From Methylobacteriaceae bacterium (GTDB lineage Bacteria; Pseudomonadota; Alphaproteobacteria; Rhizobiales; Beijerinckiaceae), in assembly GCA_020638195.1 (NCBI GenBank), contig JACKJC010000003.1, positions 186,001 through 250,000 on the forward strand: a stretch of 64,000 nt of DNA, in the 5' to 3' direction. Below, in pieces: positions 46,553 through 55,114 of this stretch; the first letter of the stretch is position 1; each line of letters begins with the position of its first letter. The position numbers were made by a program, and so were the translations under genes. The notes beneath the pieces are model-generated. The model was given only the letters and a program-made list of their open reading frames with translations, did not search any database and was not told the origin of the DNA.

Positions 46553-47296
46553 TTACTTCGCCTGGGCCTTCTTGATCTGCTCCTGGATCGGCGCGGCGGC
46601 GTCGGTCGCGGCCTTGCGGGCGAGTTCGGCGAATTCCTTGGCCTGCGAGACCGCCGCTTCGGACTGCGTGCGGATAAACTGGCCGTGCATCGACACCGCG
46701 TCGGCGAGCGTCTTTGCGCTGGCCAGGGCCTTCAGGTGGTCGAAGGTCGCATTGGCGTTGAGCTTGGCGACCGCGAGCGCCTTGGACGCGAGTTCCGCCG
46801 CGCCCTTTGAGGAGGCCGCGAGGCTCGCCTCGATCGTGTGCGTCGCCTCGTCGCTGGCTTCCTTCATCCGCTCGAACGCCACGCGGCCCTGTTCGATCGT
46901 CTTGGAGGCCGCCTTGCGCAGATTGTCCTGCACGCCGGCCATGTCGGCGGCAGCGACGGGCGCCTTGACCGGAGCGTCCACCGGTTTGGCGGCGGGCTTG
47001 GCCGCAGCCGGCTTGGGCGCCGCAGGCTTGGTCTCGGCCACCGGCTTGGCCTCGACCGGCTTGGGTTCGGCGGGCTTGACGACAGGCGCGGGCTCGACCG
47101 GCTTGGGCGCTGCCTTGATCTCGACCGGCTTGGCCTCGGCGGCCTTGACCGCGGGCTTTGCGGCGGCCTTCGGCGCGGCGACGGCAGGCTTTTCCGCGGG
47201 CTTGGCGGGGGCGGCCTTCGCGGCCGTCTCGGGAGCTTTCGGCGATGCGGTCTTTGCGAGCGTAACGGGCGCCTTGGCGGGTCTACGGACGGCCAT
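46553..47296 (-). CDS. Phasin with long Ala/Pro/Lys-rich N-terminus
   Basis: A 247-residue protein. Residues 1-115 are low-complexity (repeated KPA and EPKPVEAKP units), while 115-247 form a helical phasin-type domain (VQDNLRKAASKTIEQGRVAF and LNANATFDHLKALASAKTLA). Phasins coat polyhydroxyalkanoate granules. The PAKKA-type tail could bind DNA or other granule proteins, as in PhaM-like or PhaF-like proteins. It follows a second, shorter phasin by 40 bp. Confidence 0.88.
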   Translation of the reverse strand: MAVRRPAKAPVTLAKTASPKAPETAAKAAPAKPAEKPAVAAPKAAAKPAVKAAEAKPVEIKAAPKPVEPAPVVKPAEPKPVEAKPVAETKPAAPKPAAAKPAAKPVDAPVKAPVAAADMAGVQDNLRKAASKTIEQGRVAFERMKEASDEATHTIEASLAASSKGAAELASKALAVAKLNANATFDHLKALASAKTLADAVSMHGQFIRTQSEAAVSQAKEFAELARKAATDAAAPIQEQIKKAQAK

Positions 47297-47336
47297 GTAT
47301 CAGTCTCCGGGTCGAAACGTCGTCCTCAGAAATCCT

Positions 47337-47699
47337 TCAGGACGACTTGGGTGTGACAGCCTTCTGGACCGCGGCGCCGAATTCCTTCGCCTGGTCCTGA
47401 AGGGTGGTGAGCTGCGCCTTCAGATATTCGTTCTGCAGACGCAGGACTTCCTGCACGTCCTTCGCGTTGACCAGCTTCTGGGCATGATCGAAGGCGGCCT
47501 TCACATTCGCTTCCGCATAGGCGACTGCCTTGGCGCCGACTTCCTTCACGCCGGGTACGGCGAAGGGCGTCGCCTCGGCGGCGCTGACGGCCTTCTGCGC
47601 GGCGCCGATGAAGCCTTCGAAGGCCTTGCGGGCCTGCTCGACGCTCTTTTCGGCGAAATCACGCATTTCAGCCGGAATCTCGTAAGGCGATTGAGCCAT
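47337..47699 (-). CDS. Phasin family protein
   Basis: A 120-residue phasin: YEIPAEMRDFAEKSVEQARK at 6-25, followed by amphipathic helices (KAAFDHAQKLVNAKDVQEVL) of the phasin_2 type. It coats polyhydroxyalkanoate granules. A strong AGGGAG precedes the start. Its promoter shares the 251-bp gap with the divergent histidine kinase gene. Confidence 0.93.
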   Translation of the reverse strand: MAQSPYEIPAEMRDFAEKSVEQARKAFEGFIGAAQKAVSAAEATPFAVPGVKEVGAKAVAYAEANVKAAFDHAQKLVNAKDVQEVLRLQNEYLKAQLTTLQDQAKEFGAAVQKAVTPKSS

Positions 47700-47887
47700 T
47701 GCACTCTCCCTTTGGCGGCGTTTCCCGACGGGAAGCGATTCTCTGCTTCTCCACGCGCAACGCAAGTTTCTTACCACATTCTTGCTGCATTGCAACATAA
47801 TTGTGCGTCGCAGCGCATTCGTTCATCATTAACCGATCAAAACCTCGGGATGCCCGGCTCGCGCGTAGACCGTGCGGCGCCGTGACG

Positions 47888-47902
47888 TTAAGACTCCGTT
47901 AA
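47888..47902 (+). promoter_or_regulatory. CtrA-binding site (TTAA-N7-TTAA)
   Basis: A perfect full-length CtrA box, with GACTCCG as the 7-bp spacer, 48 bp before the histidine kinase ATG. CtrA is the master cell-cycle regulator of alphaproteobacteria. Another TTAA lies at about 47829, without a partner at 7 bp. Confidence 0.7.
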
Positions 47903-47950
47903 GTCTGGTGGCCGGCCGAGCCGGTATGTTTGCGTATACAGGGCGTTGCG

Positions 47951-50900
47951 ATGAACGAGGCTGAATTCAGCCCCGAGGTGGCGAGAGAACACGTCGAGGC
48001 GGCGCTGGCCGATCCCGCACTGGCGTCGCTGCGCCTTGCTGGCGCGCCCGTGCTGGTGATTTCCGGCGCGCACGGCCGCGTCGTCTACGCGAGCGCCGCC
48101 GCGCAATCGCTGTTTGCGGGCGACAAGCCCGCGCTCGCGCGTCGCTTGCTGCTGGGCGCCGAGCCCGGCGCGCGTCGCATCGTCGCGCTGTCGCGTTCGT
48201 TGCTGCCCGGCGCTGCGCCGCGTCTCGAGCGGCTTCGCTTCTTCTTCGGTCCCGTCGCCGAGACCGTAACAGTCCTGTGCCGCCGGGTGACGGTGGCGCC
48301 TGGCGAAACGCTCTTCGCCCTTGCCGTGCTCGGCATGCGCGCGCCGCAGGCGACGACGCGCCGCGCCGAGGATTCAGCGCCGCCGCAACTCAAGCTCGCA
48401 TCCGATGCCGATGGCGACGCCGCGCAACCTTCTCCCATGTCCGTCGGGGAGCCGAACGAGCAGGACGCTCCCGCCGCCGCGCTTGCGCAGGACGTCGCGC
48501 ATGACCCGGCGCCTGCCGTTCTCGGTGATCAGGAGGAAGAAGCAGCGCGCGAGGCCGAAACGCCGTCGCCGCCCGTCGCGCCCGCGCGCGGGACGCGCTT
48601 CGCCTGGCGCACGAACGGAGATCACATCGTCGAATTCGTCTCGCCCGCGCTTGGCGAAGCGCTCGGCGCCGCGCATGCCGACATTGTCGGCCGCTCCTTC
48701 GTCGATCTCGCGCGCGACATGGGGCTCGACGCGGACGGACGTCTCGTCGCCGCGCTCGCTGCGCGCGATACATTCGCGGGCGTCGAAACCCTCTGGCCGG
48801 CCGGCGATGGCAAGCTTGCGCCGATTGCTCTCGGCGCCGCGCCGGCCTTTGACGAGGACGATCGCTTCGTCGGCTTCCGCGGCTACGGCGTCGTGCGGCA
48901 GGAGCGTGTCGCCGCGCCCGTCGTCGAAACGCCGCCGCCTGCCGTCGAAAATGCGACGGAAACGATCGACGCTCTCGCGCAGCCCTCGGATGAAACCGCA
49001 CCGCCGCTCGCGGTGGAGCGCGAGACCGACCTTCAACGTGCGCCGGTCTCGGAAGGGCAGGGCGGCCACGACCATCGAACATCTCACGCATCGATCGCGC
49101 ATGGCGAGCCTGCCGCGCTCGCCGCGCGCGAGGAAGCCGAGGCGCCGCTCCTGCTCGAACATCACCGCGAACCTGCGCCGCGCGAGGATGCGCCGGCCGT
49201 TGCGGCCGTCGCTGAAGACGAGCCGCGCGAAAGCGCCGCCGAAGACATCGATAACGACGAAGCGGACGTGGAAGAAGAGATCGTCGCCGTTTCCGACGGC
49301 GGAGAGCCGATCCATCGCGGCGATGTCGGCGCCGAACCCGCCGCGCCATCGGCGCGGCATCAGGACGAGCCCCTGTACGAGGACGAGCCTCTGGTCGAGG
49401 AGACGCCGCCGCAGGCGCCGGCTTCCGCGCCAACCTCCGCCGGCAACATCGTTCCGCTGCGACCGCAACTGCCCGTGCGTGTCGCCGATCTCCCGCATCG
49501 CTCGCCCGCGCCCGAACTCTCGCCCGGCGAAAAATCCGCCTTCGAGGAAATCGGCCGCGCGCTCGGCGCCGAGCCGGCGGCGGAGGAGGCTGAACGCGCG
49601 CTGAGCCCCGCGGCCAGCAGGCGCGCGCGCGATCTCATCGATCTTGTCGCGCGCTTCGGAAAGTCCGACGAACCTGTCGATCCGCCGAAACCAGCGCCGC
49701 CGCTCGCGGCCGTCTCGGAGGAAGCCTCGGCCCGGATCGCGAGTGAACTGCCCGAGCGCAACGCTGCCGCCATTCTGGATCGCCTGCCGGTTGGCGTCGT
49801 GGTCAGCCGTTTCAACGTTCCCATCTACGCCAATCGCACGTTGCTCGACCTGCTCGACTATCCCGACATCGACGCCTTCCATGGCGCAGGCGGTCTCGAC
49901 CGTCTTTTTCGCGGTCGTGCGCCCGACAGTGGCGCAGCGCAGATCGAGACGCGCGACGGCGAGACTTTGCCGGTTGACGCGCGCGTGCAGGCCGTCGACT
50001 GGGACGGCCAGCCCGCCACGCTCGTCACGCTGCGCCGCGCGCTCGATTCGCGCGCGCAGGAAAGTCGCGTTCTAGAAACTCCGGTTCAGGACAGTGCGGA
50101 AGTCGCTCGCGCGAAAGCGCTGGAGCTCGACTTGCGCCAACGCGACGCCGAGGCGCGCGAACTGCACGCCATCCTCGACACGGCGACCGACGGCGTCGCC
50201 GTGCTCGATGGCGAGGGCCGCATTCTCTCGCTCAATCGCTCGGGCGAGGCCTTGTTCGGTCTCGACCAGAACGAGGTCGCCGGCGAGCCTTTCGCCGTCC
50301 TCGTCGCGAAGGAAAGCCAGGAGGCCGCCGCCGCCTATTTCGACGGCGTGAAGGCGGGCGGCGTGCAGAGCGTACTCAACGACGGTCGCGAGTTCATGGC
50401 GCGCGCCCATCAGGGCGGTTCGATCCCCGTCTTCATGACGCTCGGTCGCCTTGGCGGCGCGACGCCGAAATTCTGCGCCGTCCTGCGCGATCTCACGGCC
50501 TGGAAGAAGGTCGAGCGCGAACTCGGCGACGCCCGTCGCGAGGCTGAACGCGCCAGCGCGCTGAAGTCGGACTTCCTCGCCAAGGTCAGCCACGAGATCC
50601 GCACGCCGCTCAACGCCATTCTCGGCTTCGCCGAAGTCATCATGGACGAGCGCTTCGGCCCGGTCGGCAATGCGCGCTATCGCGACTACATGCGCGACAT
50701 CCACAAGTCGGGCGAGCATGTGCTCAGCCTCGTCAACGACCTGCTCGATCTATCCAAGATCGAGGCGGGCAAAGTCGATCTGAACTTCACATCGGTCGAC
50801 ATCAACGCCGTCGTCGCCGAATGCGTGTCGATCATGCAGCCGCAGGCCAATCGCGATCGCGTCGTCATGCGGCTGTCGCTTGCTCCCGGCTTGCCTAACA

Positions 50901-51256
50901 TCGTCGCCGACGAGCGCTCGATGCGCCAGATCGTGTTGAACCTGCTGTCGAACGCCGTGAAGTTCAACGAGCCCGGCGGTCAGGCGATCGTCTCCACCGC
51001 CCTGACCGACGCCGGTCACGCGGTCGTGCGCATCAAGGATACGGGCGTCGGCATGAACGACGACGAACTCGAGACCGCGCTCGAACCGTTCCGCCAGGTT
51101 TCGACCGCCCGCAAGAACGAAGGCACCGGCCTCGGCCTGCCGTTGACGAAAGCCCTCGTGGAAGCCAATCGCGCCTCATTCACGATCCGCAGCCGCAAGG
51201 GCGAGGGCACCATGGTGGAAGTGACGTTCCCGCCCACGCGCGTCCTGGCCGAATGA
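47951..51256 (+). CDS. PAS-domain histidine kinase, PdhS/PleC/DivJ-like
   Basis: A 1101-residue predicted cytoplasmic sensor kinase. An N-terminal PAS-like domain (about 35-110) is followed by a long acidic, Ala/Pro/Glu-rich linker (130-580), further PAS-like regions (about 600-690 and 735-850) and the kinase core. The H-box is FLAKVSHEIRTPLNAILGFA (His at about 881), with N-box NLLSNAVKF, G1 DTGVGM and G2 GTGLGLPLTKAL. The core closely resembles PdhS-type kinases of Rhizobiales that act on DivK. No transmembrane helix is seen. The ATG at 47951 follows AGGG. An upstream TTG is possible. Confidence 0.85.
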   Translation: MNEAEFSPEVAREHVEAALADPALASLRLAGAPVLVISGAHGRVVYASAAAQSLFAGDKPALARRLLLGAEPGARRIVALSRSLLPGAAPRLERLRFFFGPVAETVTVLCRRVTVAPGETLFALAVLGMRAPQATTRRAEDSAPPQLKLASDADGDAAQPSPMSVGEPNEQDAPAAALAQDVAHDPAPAVLGDQEEEAAREAETPSPPVAPARGTRFAWRTNGDHIVEFVSPALGEALGAAHADIVGRSFVDLARDMGLDADGRLVAALAARDTFAGVETLWPAGDGKLAPIALGAAPAFDEDDRFVGFRGYGVVRQERVAAPVVETPPPAVENATETIDALAQPSDETAPPLAVERETDLQRAPVSEGQGGHDHRTSHASIAHGEPAALAAREEAEAPLLLEHHREPAPREDAPAVAAVAEDEPRESAAEDIDNDEADVEEEIVAVSDGGEPIHRGDVGAEPAAPSARHQDEPLYEDEPLVEETPPQAPASAPTSAGNIVPLRPQLPVRVADLPHRSPAPELSPGEKSAFEEIGRALGAEPAAEEAERALSPAASRRARDLIDLVARFGKSDEPVDPPKPAPPLAAVSEEASARIASELPERNAAAILDRLPVGVVVSRFNVPIYANRTLLDLLDYPDIDAFHGAGGLDRLFRGRAPDSGAAQIETRDGETLPVDARVQAVDWDGQPATLVTLRRALDSRAQESRVLETPVQDSAEVARAKALELDLRQRDAEARELHAILDTATDGVAVLDGEGRILSLNRSGEALFGLDQNEVAGEPFAVLVAKESQEAAAAYFDGVKAGGVQSVLNDGREFMARAHQGGSIPVFMTLGRLGGATPKFCAVLRDLTAWKKVERELGDARREAERASALKSDFLAKVSHEIRTPLNAILGFAEVIMDERFGPVGNARYRDYMRDIHKSGEHVLSLVNDLLDLSKIEAGKVDLNFTSVDINAVVAECVSIMQPQANRDRVVMRLSLAPGLPNIVADERSMRQIVLNLLSNAVKFNEPGGQAIVSTALTDAGHAVVRIKDTGVGMNDDELETALEPFRQVSTARKNEGTGLGLPLTKALVEANRASFTIRSRKGEGTMVEVTFPPTRVLAE

Positions 51257-51427
51257 TTTGTCCGGCCTGATCGGAAAGGCTTGCCGCTGGCTGGCTAAGG
51301 TCCGCCGCGCCCTTCCACGCGATCGACTTGACGGGCCAACTCGTCGCATTTGAAATGCGGTTGTTGCTCGAGAAGGAGCGGGGCAGCCATCGTCGCGACC
51401 GCTCGAATTCGTCGCTGCGGAGGAAAC

Positions 51428-52141
51428 ATGGGAATGAGCGCAATCCCTCGAACCGCGCGAATGGCGGCTTGTCTCGCGCTGGCTGCGTCTCTGGCGTGCG
51501 GCGCGTCTCTCGCGAAGGAGGAAAGCCGCACGGTTCGGCTGACCTTCAAGGACGGACGCGCGTCCGCGTCCGACGCCATCCGCGGCTACGAGTATGTCGA
51601 CTATGTCTTTCCGGCCGGCGCGTCGGAATCCCTCGAAGTCGAACTGAAGACCGCCAATACCGCCACCTATTTCAACCTGCTGGCGCCTGGCCAAAAGGAG
51701 GTCGCGTTCTTCATCGGTTCGACCAGCGGCAAGCGCTTCGCGGGCAAGGCGCCGTCGAGCGGCGACTATACGGCCCGCGTCTACATGATGCGCAGCGCCG
51801 CGCGGCGGGGCGAGAAAGCGAACTTCCGTCTCGCGATCACGCTCGGCGAGACGCGGGCGACGAACGAGAAGGGGCCCGATTTCGCGGACGGCCTGACCGG
51901 CGGTCCGGACTATTGGGCGGTGAGCGGCGTGAAGGCGGGCGATAGCCTCAACCTGCGGGAGGACGCTTCGCCGCACGCGAAGATCGTCGCGCGATTTTCG
52001 AACGGAACCGTGCTGCGCAACCTCGGGTGCAAGAATGCGCAGGGGCAGAGGTGGTGCCGGGTCGAGCGCGCAGACGTCGCCGGGCAGCGCGGCTGGGTCA
52101 ACGGCCGCCATCTGCGCGAATCCGCCGCGCCGGCGCGTTAG
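51428..52141 (+). CDS. Secreted SH3-domain protein
   Basis: A 237-residue exported protein. Signal peptide 1-30 (ARMAACLALAASLACGASLA). A middle domain (about 35-150) with beta-strands resembles an adhesion or inhibitor fold, and a C-terminal bacterial SH3 domain follows (SLNLREDASPHAKIVARFSN, about 177-196, ending in RGWVNGRHL). SH3 domains of this type bind the cell wall. GGAGGAA lies just before the ATG. Function unknown. Confidence 0.8.
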   Translation: MGMSAIPRTARMAACLALAASLACGASLAKEESRTVRLTFKDGRASASDAIRGYEYVDYVFPAGASESLEVELKTANTATYFNLLAPGQKEVAFFIGSTSGKRFAGKAPSSGDYTARVYMMRSAARRGEKANFRLAITLGETRATNEKGPDFADGLTGGPDYWAVSGVKAGDSLNLREDASPHAKIVARFSNGTVLRNLGCKNAQGQRWCRVERADVAGQRGWVNGRHLRESAAPAR

Positions 52142-52407
52142 AGCGCCCGCCTGCGCGGGTTCCACCGCGACCGAAGTCGAGGCGCGGCTTGCCAATCGCG
52201 ACATTCTGACGCAGTCTCGCGACAAGGGCGCACAAGGCCGTTCGCCAGTTCGCCCGCCGGGAGCTTCGCGCGTCAGCCCTTTCCGTCGAGAGAACGCCAG
52301 CAAGACTGACGCGCTTTCCAACGTTGACGAAAGCATGCGCGCGAGTTCCTGAAAGCCGCGCCGCTCGTATCGGCGCGCTGCGACGGCCGAAAATCGGGGG
52401 AAACGCG

Positions 52408-52863
52408 ATGCGCATTGTGCTCAACGGTCAACCCAGGGAAATCGACGCGGATCCGGACAAGCCGCTTCTGTGGGTGTTGCGCGACGATCTCGGACTTACC
52501 GGCGCCAAATTCGGATGTGGGCAGGCCCTGTGCGGCGCCTGTACGGTCCATATCGACGGCGAACCGGCCCGCGCCTGTCAGACGCGCATTGCCGACGTCG
52601 CCGGCCGCAACGTCGTCACCATCGAGGGCGTGTCCGGCAAGGTCGCCGAAATCGTTCAGGCGACCTGGACCAAACTCGACGTGCCGCAATGCGGCTATTG
52701 CCAGTCGGGTCAGGTGATGTCCGCGATCAACCTGCTCAGCGCGAACAGGAAGCCGACCGACCAGGACATCGACGCCGCCATGACGGGCGTCATCTGCCGT
52801 TGCAACACCTATCACCGCATTCGCGCGGCGATCCACGAAGCCGCAAAACTGTTGGGAGCGTGA
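52408..52863 (+). CDS. (2Fe-2S) subunit of a molybdenum hydroxylase (IorA type)
   Basis: A 151-residue electron-transfer subunit of the xanthine dehydrogenase family. The plant-ferredoxin-type cluster is C-x4-C-x2-C-x11-C ([16 protein letters not shown]), and the second cluster uses CGYC and CRC. Like IorA of isoquinoline 1-oxidoreductase, it sits directly before a large molybdopterin subunit with no FAD subunit, so electrons probably pass to a cytochrome. Confidence 0.93.
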   Translation: MRIVLNGQPREIDADPDKPLLWVLRDDLGLTGAKFGCGQALCGACTVHIDGEPARACQTRIADVAGRNVVTIEGVSGKVAEIVQATWTKLDVPQCGYCQSGQVMSAINLLSANRKPTDQDIDAAMTGVICRCNTYHRIRAAIHEAAKLLGA

Positions 52864-52864
52864 C

Positions 52865-55063
52865 ATGAACGACCATATGTTCGCTCTTGGCGCGCGCGCA
52901 GTCGCGCCGTCCCGTCGCTCTTTCCTGATCGGGGCGACCGCCGCCGGCGCGAGCCTCCTCGTCGGTTTCTCGGCCGAGGCCGCCGCCCCCGACGGCGCCG
53001 CCAAGACGGCGGTCAATCCCTTCGCCGCCTACGTGAAGATCGCGCCGGACGAGACGGTGACGATCTATTCATCGCAGATGGACATGGGCCAGGGCATTTA
53101 TTTCGGCCTCGCCACGCTGGTGCAGGAAGAACTCGACGCCGACTGGTCGAAGGTGACCGTCGTTGGCGCCGCAGGCGATCCCGCGCTCTATGGCAATCTC
53201 ACGATAGGCGGAGCGGCACAGTTCACCGGCGGTTCCACCGGCACGGCGTCGTCTTGGACGCGCTATCGCCAGGCCGGCGCGACAGCGCGCGCCATGCTCG
53301 TTGCCGCCGCCGCCGCGAAATGGGGCGTGCCGGCTGGCGAAATCACCGCGCAGGACGGCATGCTGCGCCATGCGTCCGGCAAGTCGGCGACCTACGGCGC
53401 GATGGCGGCGGCCGCAGCCACGGGCCAGGTTCCCGGGAAGATCGGGCTGAAGCCGGCGAAGGACTGGAAATACATCGGCAACGAGACGCTGCGTCGCTAC
53501 GATTCCCGCGCCAAGTCGACTGGGCGCCAGGACTTCACGATCGACCTGCGGCTTCCCGACATGCTCACGGCGATCATGATTCATCCGCCGCGGTTCGGCG
53601 CGACGCTCAAATCCTTCGACGGCTCCAAGGCGAAGGCGATGAAGGGGGTCGTCGACGTCGTTGCGACGCCGCGCGGCGTCGCGGTAGTTGCGACGGGCAT
53701 GTGGGAGGCCATGAGGGCGCGCGACGCGGTGACGATCGACTGGGACGAGTCGAAGGCCGAGACGCGGTCGTCGCACGAGATCGCGGCCGCCTATCGCGCC
53801 GCCGCCGACAAGGGCGCGGGCGACGTGGCGGTCAACGCCGGCGATGTCGACGCGGCTTTTGCGAAGGCCGCGAAAGTGATGGAGGCGACGTACGAATTCC
53901 CCTATCTCGCCCACGCCGCGCTCGAGCCGATCAACGCCGTCGCCCGTATGAACGCGGACGGGACGCTTGAAATCTGGGGCGGGCATCAGATGCCGGGCAT
54001 CCACCAGTTCGTCGCTTCCAAGGTCGCGGGCATTGCGCCCGAAAAGGTCGCGCTGCATGTCAAGAAGACTGGCGGCGGCTTCGGCCGGCGCGCCTCGACC
54101 GACGCCGACATCATTGTCGAGGTGGTCTCGATCGGCAAGGCGATCGGCTGGAAGGCGCCGGTGAAGCTGCAATGGACGCGCGAGGACGACATGCGCGCGG
54201 GCCGCTATCGCCCCGCCTTCGTCCACAGGATGAGAGCGGCGCTGGATGACAAGGGCAATCTCGTCGCGCTTCGTGACAGCCTCGTCGGCCAGTCGATAAG
54301 CAAGGGGTCGGCTTTCGAGAAGATGCTCGTGCATGGCGGCGTCGACGCGCTGTCCGTGGAGGGCGTCTCGAACCAGCCCTACGCGATCCCCAACGTGCGC
54401 GTCGATCTGACGACCGTGGAGTCGCCTGTCACCGTGTTATGGTGGCGCTCGGTCGGCTCGACGCACACGGCTTATGCGTTGGAGACCTTCATCGACGAGA
54501 TTGCGCACGCCGCCGGCAAGGATCCGATCGAGTACCGGCTCGCCATGCTGAAGGACAAGCCGCGCCACGCGGCCGTCCTGCGGCTCGCGGCCGAAAAGGC
54601 CGGCTGGGGCTCGCCGGCGCCACAGGGGAGGTTCCGCGGCGTCGCCGTCGCCGAATCTTTCCACTCCTACGTGGCTCAGGTGGTGGAGCTGTCGGTCGAC
54701 AAGAGCGGGAGGCCGAAGGTCCATCGCGTCGTCTGCGCCGTCGATTCGGGTATCTCGGTCAATCCCGACCAGGTGCGCGCGCAAATGGAAGGCGGCATCG
54801 GCTTCGGCCTCGGCGCGATCCTCAAGTCGCAGCTGACGCTCGACAGGGGCAGGATCGTGGAAGGGAATTTCGACGGCTACGACGTCTCGCGCATCGACGA
54901 CATGCCGGTCGTGGAAGTTCACATGATCAAGTCCGAGGCCGCCCCGTCCGGCGTCGGCGAACCCGGCGTGCCGCCGATCGGACCGGCCGTCGCCAACGCC
55001 TATTTTCAGGCGACGGGCAAGCGCGTGCGGATGTTGCCGTTCTCGCGCAAGGAAAACAGCTGA
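52865..55063 (+). CDS. Molybdopterin-binding subunit of aldehyde/isoquinoline-type oxidoreductase (IorB type)
   Basis: A 732-residue protein. A twin-arginine signal ([20 protein letters not shown], residues about 17-36) points to periplasmic export. The molybdenum-cofactor motifs GGGFGRR (near 405) and GVGEPGVPP (near the C-terminus, with the catalytic Glu) are present. It forms a two-subunit enzyme with the preceding gene. The substrate could be an N-heterocycle or an aldehyde, which the sequence cannot decide. The start is one base after the previous stop. Confidence 0.93.
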   Translation: MNDHMFALGARAVAPSRRSFLIGATAAGASLLVGFSAEAAAPDGAAKTAVNPFAAYVKIAPDETVTIYSSQMDMGQGIYFGLATLVQEELDADWSKVTVVGAAGDPALYGNLTIGGAAQFTGGSTGTASSWTRYRQAGATARAMLVAAAAAKWGVPAGEITAQDGMLRHASGKSATYGAMAAAAATGQVPGKIGLKPAKDWKYIGNETLRRYDSRAKSTGRQDFTIDLRLPDMLTAIMIHPPRFGATLKSFDGSKAKAMKGVVDVVATPRGVAVVATGMWEAMRARDAVTIDWDESKAETRSSHEIAAAYRAAADKGAGDVAVNAGDVDAAFAKAAKVMEATYEFPYLAHAALEPINAVARMNADGTLEIWGGHQMPGIHQFVASKVAGIAPEKVALHVKKTGGGFGRRASTDADIIVEVVSIGKAIGWKAPVKLQWTREDDMRAGRYRPAFVHRMRAALDDKGNLVALRDSLVGQSISKGSAFEKMLVHGGVDALSVEGVSNQPYAIPNVRVDLTTVESPVTVLWWRSVGSTHTAYALETFIDEIAHAAGKDPIEYRLAMLKDKPRHAAVLRLAAEKAGWGSPAPQGRFRGVAVAESFHSYVAQVVELSVDKSGRPKVHRVVCAVDSGISVNPDQVRAQMEGGIGFGLGAILKSQLTLDRGRIVEGNFDGYDVSRIDDMPVVEVHMIKSEAAPSGVGEPGVPPIGPAVANAYFQATGKRVRMLPFSRKENS

Positions 55064-55070
55064 AGACAGT

Positions 55071-55101
55071 GCGCGCATCCGCGGACGTCGCGGATGCGCG
55101 C
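55071..55101. terminator. Perfect 13-bp hairpin between convergent genes
   Basis: GCGCGCATCCGCG and CGCGGATGCGCGC flank a GACGT loop, 7 bp after the iorB-type stop and 13 bp before the acetyltransferase end. It has no T-run, so it may stop polymerase or stabilise both transcripts. Confidence 0.65.
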
Positions 55102-55114
55102 GCTGTGCCGCGCT

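Noticed and set aside
46960..47290. Tandem DNA repeat or CRISPR in the phasin 5' region
   Set aside because: The periodicity is the coding of Lys-Pro-Ala/Glu repeats and varies in length and sequence.
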